Assembly: GCA_002717285.1 (NCBI GenBank)
Contig: PBDF01000006.1
Location: forward strand, 90,273-98,394
DNA length: 8,122 nucleotides
Source of the DNA: Magnetovibrio sp.
GTDB taxonomy: Bacteria; Pseudomonadota; Alphaproteobacteria; Rhodospirillales_A; JABHCV01
Direction of reading: 5' to 3'
Of the stretch, positions 6,665 through 8,122 are shown piece by piece. Every line of letters starts with the position of its first letter. Positions within the stretch are counted from its first letter, which is position 1. The notes under the pieces are model-generated. The model ran no database searches and was not told the origin of the DNA. It worked only from the letters and a program-made list of their open reading frames with translations. The translations under genes were made by a program, and so were the position numbers.

Positions 6665-7957
6665 GTGGTAAATACTTCTGATCCCATTAATTTTTTGCCA
6701 GGCCGTGTCCTTGTTGTTGGAGCCAATCACAGATCTAGCACTATGGCTTTGCGTGATCGTTTGTTTGTTGAAGTAGGAGCAGAACCTTTTTTGCTTGAGG
6801 ACCTCAAAAATATTGGGATTGGCCAAGCTATAATTTTGTCAACTTGTGATAGGGTCGAAATTCAGGCGTTTTGCGAAGATAAATCAATTGATGACGTTAA
6901 TTTGGTTGGAAATGTAACCAAAGTTCTAGCTCAACATGCAGAGTTAGAACCCTCAGAATTGATCAGCCAATTGTATGTCTATTGGAATAAACAAGCAATA
7001 CGCCAAATCTTTGCTGTAACCTCTTCTTTGGACAGTTTAATCATTGGTGAGCCTCAAGTGCTAGGGCAGATTAAAGCCAGCCACCGTCTCTCAAAGAAAG
7101 TTGGCATGACATCTAGTAGCTTGGAGTCGATCTTGCAGGCTGCATATGCAACAGCAAAAAAAGTACGAAAAAAAACTGCTATTGGTGAGCGACCGGTCTC
7201 TATCGCAGCTGCAGCAACTCAACTTGCTGGCGATCTTCACGGTGATTTAAGAAATTGCTGTGTTTTACTGATTGGTAGTGGGGAAATGGGAGAGCTAATT
7301 GCTTCAAATATGCTCACTACTGGTATTGGTAAGCTTATTACAATTCATCCGCTAGAAAGTAGAGCTGAAGAAATGGCCAAGCGTATGAACTGTCATGTGG
7401 CTGCTTTCGAAGATTTGCCCAATCTTCTGATTGAGGCAGATATTGTTTTGGCCTCTCTTGGCAGACGGCGTTATGCGGTTAAGGCTGATGTTTTGGAAAG
7501 TGCCATCAAGAGCCGCCGTCACAGGCCAGTATTTCTGATAGATTTAGCTTTGCCTGGGGATATTGACCCTCATGTCGAACGCGTCGATGACGCCTTTTTC
7601 TATAGTTTGAATGATCTAGAACGTGTTGCCATGAAGGGAAGGGCAGTTCGTGAAGATGAGTCAATTGCGGCATGGAGAATTGTTGACGAAGAACTGGATT
7701 TCTTTATTCGTGACCATACGGAACGCTCAGCTGTTCCGGTACTTAACCGTTTACGTTCTCATTTTAACACTACCCGCAAACAAGTTCTGAAAGATAGTGG
7801 TAGTGATCCTGAAAAAGTTACCAGACTTTTGATTAACAGGCTACTTCATGCACCAACTGAGGCTCTTCGAAAATTAGCGGCTGATTCCGATGATTGGCGT
7901 GAAATAGAAAAAAATATTAGTCTTTTATTTGGTCTCGATGATGAGAAAAAAAATTAA
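6665..7957 (+). CDS. hemA: Glutamyl-tRNA reductase (C5 pathway of tetrapyrrole synthesis)
   Basis: GluTR reduces glutamyl-tRNA with NADPH to glutamate-1-semialdehyde, the committed step of the C5 route to 5-aminolevulinate. The 430 residues show the N-terminal V-G-A-N-H-R motif, the catalytic Cys61 in S-T-C-D-R-V-E (most homologues have Asn where Asp follows the Cys), S-L-D-S-L-I-I-G-E-P-Q-V-L-G-Q with G-E-P-Q at 128-131, the Rossmann loop G-S-G-E-M-G (204-209), and the D-L-A-L-P-G-D-I-D-P segment of the NADPH domain. A helical dimerisation tail (about 320-425) includes R-L-L-H-A-P-T. The N-R-T motif usual after the second Rossmann strand is replaced by His228-Pro229. The start is GTG; TAG at 6620-6622 closes the frame upstream, and no other start codon lies between. 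The Shine-Dalgarno is very weak (GCGAAG), and hisS ends only 7 bp before, so translation is probably coupled. It is not ALA synthase, the unrelated enzyme that is also called hemA in alphaproteobacteria. Confidence 0.96.
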   Translation: MVNTSDPINFLPGRVLVVGANHRSSTMALRDRLFVEVGAEPFLLEDLKNIGIGQAIILSTCDRVEIQAFCEDKSIDDVNLVGNVTKVLAQHAELEPSELISQLYVYWNKQAIRQIFAVTSSLDSLIIGEPQVLGQIKASHRLSKKVGMTSSSLESILQAAYATAKKVRKKTAIGERPVSIAAAATQLAGDLHGDLRNCCVLLIGSGEMGELIASNMLTTGIGKLITIHPLESRAEEMAKRMNCHVAAFEDLPNLLIEADIVLASLGRRRYAVKADVLESAIKSRRHRPVFLIDLALPGDIDPHVERVDDAFFYSLNDLERVAMKGRAVREDESIAAWRIVDEELDFFIRDHTERSAVPVLNRLRSHFNTTRKQVLKDSGSDPEKVTRLLINRLLHAPTEALRKLAADSDDWREIEKNISLLFGLDDEKKN

Positions 7958-7961
7958 GGAG
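7956..7961 (+). promoter_or_regulatory. Ribosome binding site for prfA, overlapping the hemA stop codon
   Basis: AAGGAG begins inside the hemA TAA and lies 8 bp before TTG 7970. It is the best Shine-Dalgarno in the window and selects the TTG start for prfA. Confidence 0.65.
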
Positions 7962-7969
7962 TGGCGAGA

Positions 7970-8122
7970 TTGAGTCTGTCTAAAAATTTACAAAGGGTTG
8001 TTAGTAGGTATGATGAACTTGTGGATTTAATGGCAGTACCTGGTGTGGCCTCATCTGACGCCTTTGCCGATATGTCCAGAGAATACGCCGAGTTAACGCC
8101 AATTATTGAGAGTATAGCACAA
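7970..8122 (+). CDS. prfA: Peptide chain release factor 1, first 51 codons (cut by the window end)
   Basis: RF1 recognises UAA and UAG in the ribosomal A site and releases the finished peptide. Only the N-terminal helical domain is present. The 51 residues begin M-S-L-S-K-N-L and include R-Y-D-E-L (about 13-17) and the family's S-R-E-Y-A-E-L-T-P segment (about 36-44), followed by the start of the next helix. The P-x-T and GGQ motifs that would prove the identity lie beyond the window. RF2 is less likely because its N-terminus differs and hemA-prfA is a widespread gene pair. The TTG start with AAGGAG 8 bp upstream gives a normal RF1 N-terminus. The gene is 12 bp from hemA and so is probably in the same operon; prmC, the RF methyltransferase, would be the expected next gene. 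Confidence 0.88.
   Translation, partial: MSLSKNLQRVVSRYDELVDLMAVPGVASSDAFADMSREYAELTPIIESIAQ

Noticed and set aside
1..8122. CRISPR array, insertion sequence, toxin-antitoxin pair, prophage or biosynthetic island
   Set aside because: There are no regular repeats, terminal inverted repeats, transposase motifs or orphan small genes. Nearly all bases lie in recognised housekeeping genes.

Overview
This window is a densely packed, one-directional stretch of bacterial housekeeping genes. All seven coding regions read on the + strand: the 3' end of a nitronate monooxygenase-type gene, ptsP, a rodZ-like gene, ispG, hisS, hemA (glutamyl-tRNA reductase) and the first 51 codons of prfA. Codon use is moderately AT-rich by eye and looks uniform across the genes. 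I see no mobile element, CRISPR array, tRNA or rRNA gene, prophage or obvious foreign insert. This is core chromosome rather than an accessory island.

The protein types point to an alphaproteobacterium. PtsP is the GAF-EI form, IspG is the longer (about 410 aa) form found in alpha- and betaproteobacteria, and HemA has a C-terminal half that I recall as alphaproteobacterial. HisRS keeps the canonical bacterial motif 2. This argues against the Rhizobiales/Rhodobacterales/Caulobacterales-type HisRS group and fits a Rhodospirillales-like or other lineage with low GC. The placement is inference from remembered families, not a search.

Layout. Bases 1-393 hold the truncated monooxygenase gene. A 58-bp gap contains a good sigma-70-like promoter so close to the ptsP ATG that the transcript could be leaderless. 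ptsP fills 452-2764. The only larger gap (2765-2921, 157 bp) has -10-like boxes inside an imperfect dyad and probably starts the next transcription unit. From 2922 onward rodZ-ispG-hisS-hemA-prfA are separated by only 7-24 bp and look like one operon. ispG and prfA use TTG starts with good Shine-Dalgarno sites. hemA uses GTG with almost none and is probably coupled to hisS.

Functionally the genes join nitrogen-PTS signalling (PtsP), cell shape through the MreB cytoskeleton (RodZ), isoprenoid precursors (IspG, MEP pathway), histidine charging (HisS), tetrapyrrole entry from glutamyl-tRNA (HemA) and translation termination (PrfA). rodZ-ispG-hisS is the same order as in Escherichia coli. The most interesting biological point is a C5-pathway HemA in an alphaproteobacterial setting, where the Shemin pathway (ALA synthase) is the usual route. 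I found no convincing undescribed system. The remaining findings are modest regulatory and sequence oddities.
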